Positions 53,440 through 53,505 of a stretch of DNA of 53,505 bases are shown piece by piece (the first letter of the stretch is position 1; every line of letters begins with the position of its first letter). Under the pieces are notes generated by a model. The model saw nothing but the letters and a program-made list of their open reading frames with translations, was not told the DNA's origin and did no database searches. The position numbers and the translations under genes are program-made. This stretch comes from Metabacillus fastidiosus NBRC 101226 (lineage in GTDB: Bacteria > Bacillota > Bacilli > Bacillales > Bacillaceae): assembly GCF_001591625.1 (NCBI RefSeq), contig NZ_BCVG01000019.1, positions 1 to 53,505 on the forward strand, written 5' to 3'.

Positions 53440-53505
53440 ATCCCAGCCTAACGGGCAGTAAGACTCCTACTTCAAACTTCCAACAATTCAGAGAGGAAGT
53501 GGAGT
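53440..53505 (-). repeat. Structured dispersed repeat, copy B, cut by window end
   Basis: The reverse complement matches the 3' half of copy A at 43946-44013. Near-identical blocks are GGAGTCTTACTGC(C/T)CGTTA followed by GGCTGGGATAAA, and GAATTG(T/C)TGGAA. The flanking gene context differs, so it is a mobile or duplicated element rather than a gene-specific leader. Its 5' half lies beyond the window. Confidence 0.7.

Noticed and set aside
43863-53505. Composite transposon bounded by the two inverted structured repeats
   Set aside because: The enclosed genes are housekeeping (cysJI, bio, yoz/yod) with normal neighbours, there is no transposase, and the repeats are probably independent insertions.

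Overview
The window looks like a chromosome segment of a low-GC, endospore-forming Bacillaceae bacterium. The base composition is AT-rich, GGAGG ribosome binding sites are strong, TTG and GTG starts are frequent, and several genes match Bacillus subtilis families closely (cysJI, bioWFI, pstSCAB, selO, yozE, yozD, yodM, yodL, a LysM-GH18 cortex-lytic type enzyme). No rRNA, tRNA, CRISPR array or intact transposase was seen. All assignments come from reading motifs and family resemblance; no database search was run.

Left part (1-10.7 kb): a HAD phosphatase broken by an in-frame TGA, a VOC protein plus TetR regulator unit with a near-perfect operator palindrome, a secreted LysM/GH18 glycosidase, small membrane proteins, a HEAT-repeat protein, the C-terminal remnant of a MalK-type ABC ATPase, an argininosuccinate-lyase-like enzyme and a GH1 6-phospho-beta-glucosidase.

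Defence island (about 11-27.9 kb): a complete DNA phosphorothioation system. Leftward dndB-C-D-E-A encodes the modification machinery: DndA cysteine desulfurase, DndC PP-loop/Fe-S protein, DndD SMC-like ATPase, DndE, and the DndB ParB/DGQHR-type regulator. Rightward dptF-G-H encodes the cognate restriction module. The two arms diverge from a 342-bp region with a perfect 14-bp palindrome just downstream of a good dndB promoter. A PD-(D/E)XK nuclease-like protein, a 90-residue protein and a zinc-ribbon protein lie on its left edge. dndA sits at the 3' end of the dndBCDE operon, which is not the textbook layout.

Middle part (28-43.5 kb): pstSCAB behind a PhoP-box array with 11-bp spacing; a DnaD-like replication protein preceded by a large two-step dyad; two DUF2382 stress proteins; a decayed second copy of the DnaD-like tail; DUF4177; selO; an unknown coiled-coil protein; a secreted helical protein with a C-terminal frameshift; a flavodoxin-fold NAD(P)H oxidoreductase divergent from an HxlR regulator with three dyads between them; an orphan WHH-nuclease toxin tail; and a DUF2935 protein.

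Right part (43.5-53.5 kb): cysJI sulfite reductase, whose leader contains a roughly 150-nt structured repeat that reappears inverted at the window end; a reduced biotin operon bioW-F-I behind a predicted BirA operator, without bioA, bioD or bioB; then the yozE / yozD / yodM / yodL neighbourhood with small membrane peptides. The main candidates for novelty are the dnd/dpt island and its control region, the nuclease-like signature inside DptH, the structured dispersed repeat in the cysJ leader, and the large dyad upstream of the DnaD-like gene.
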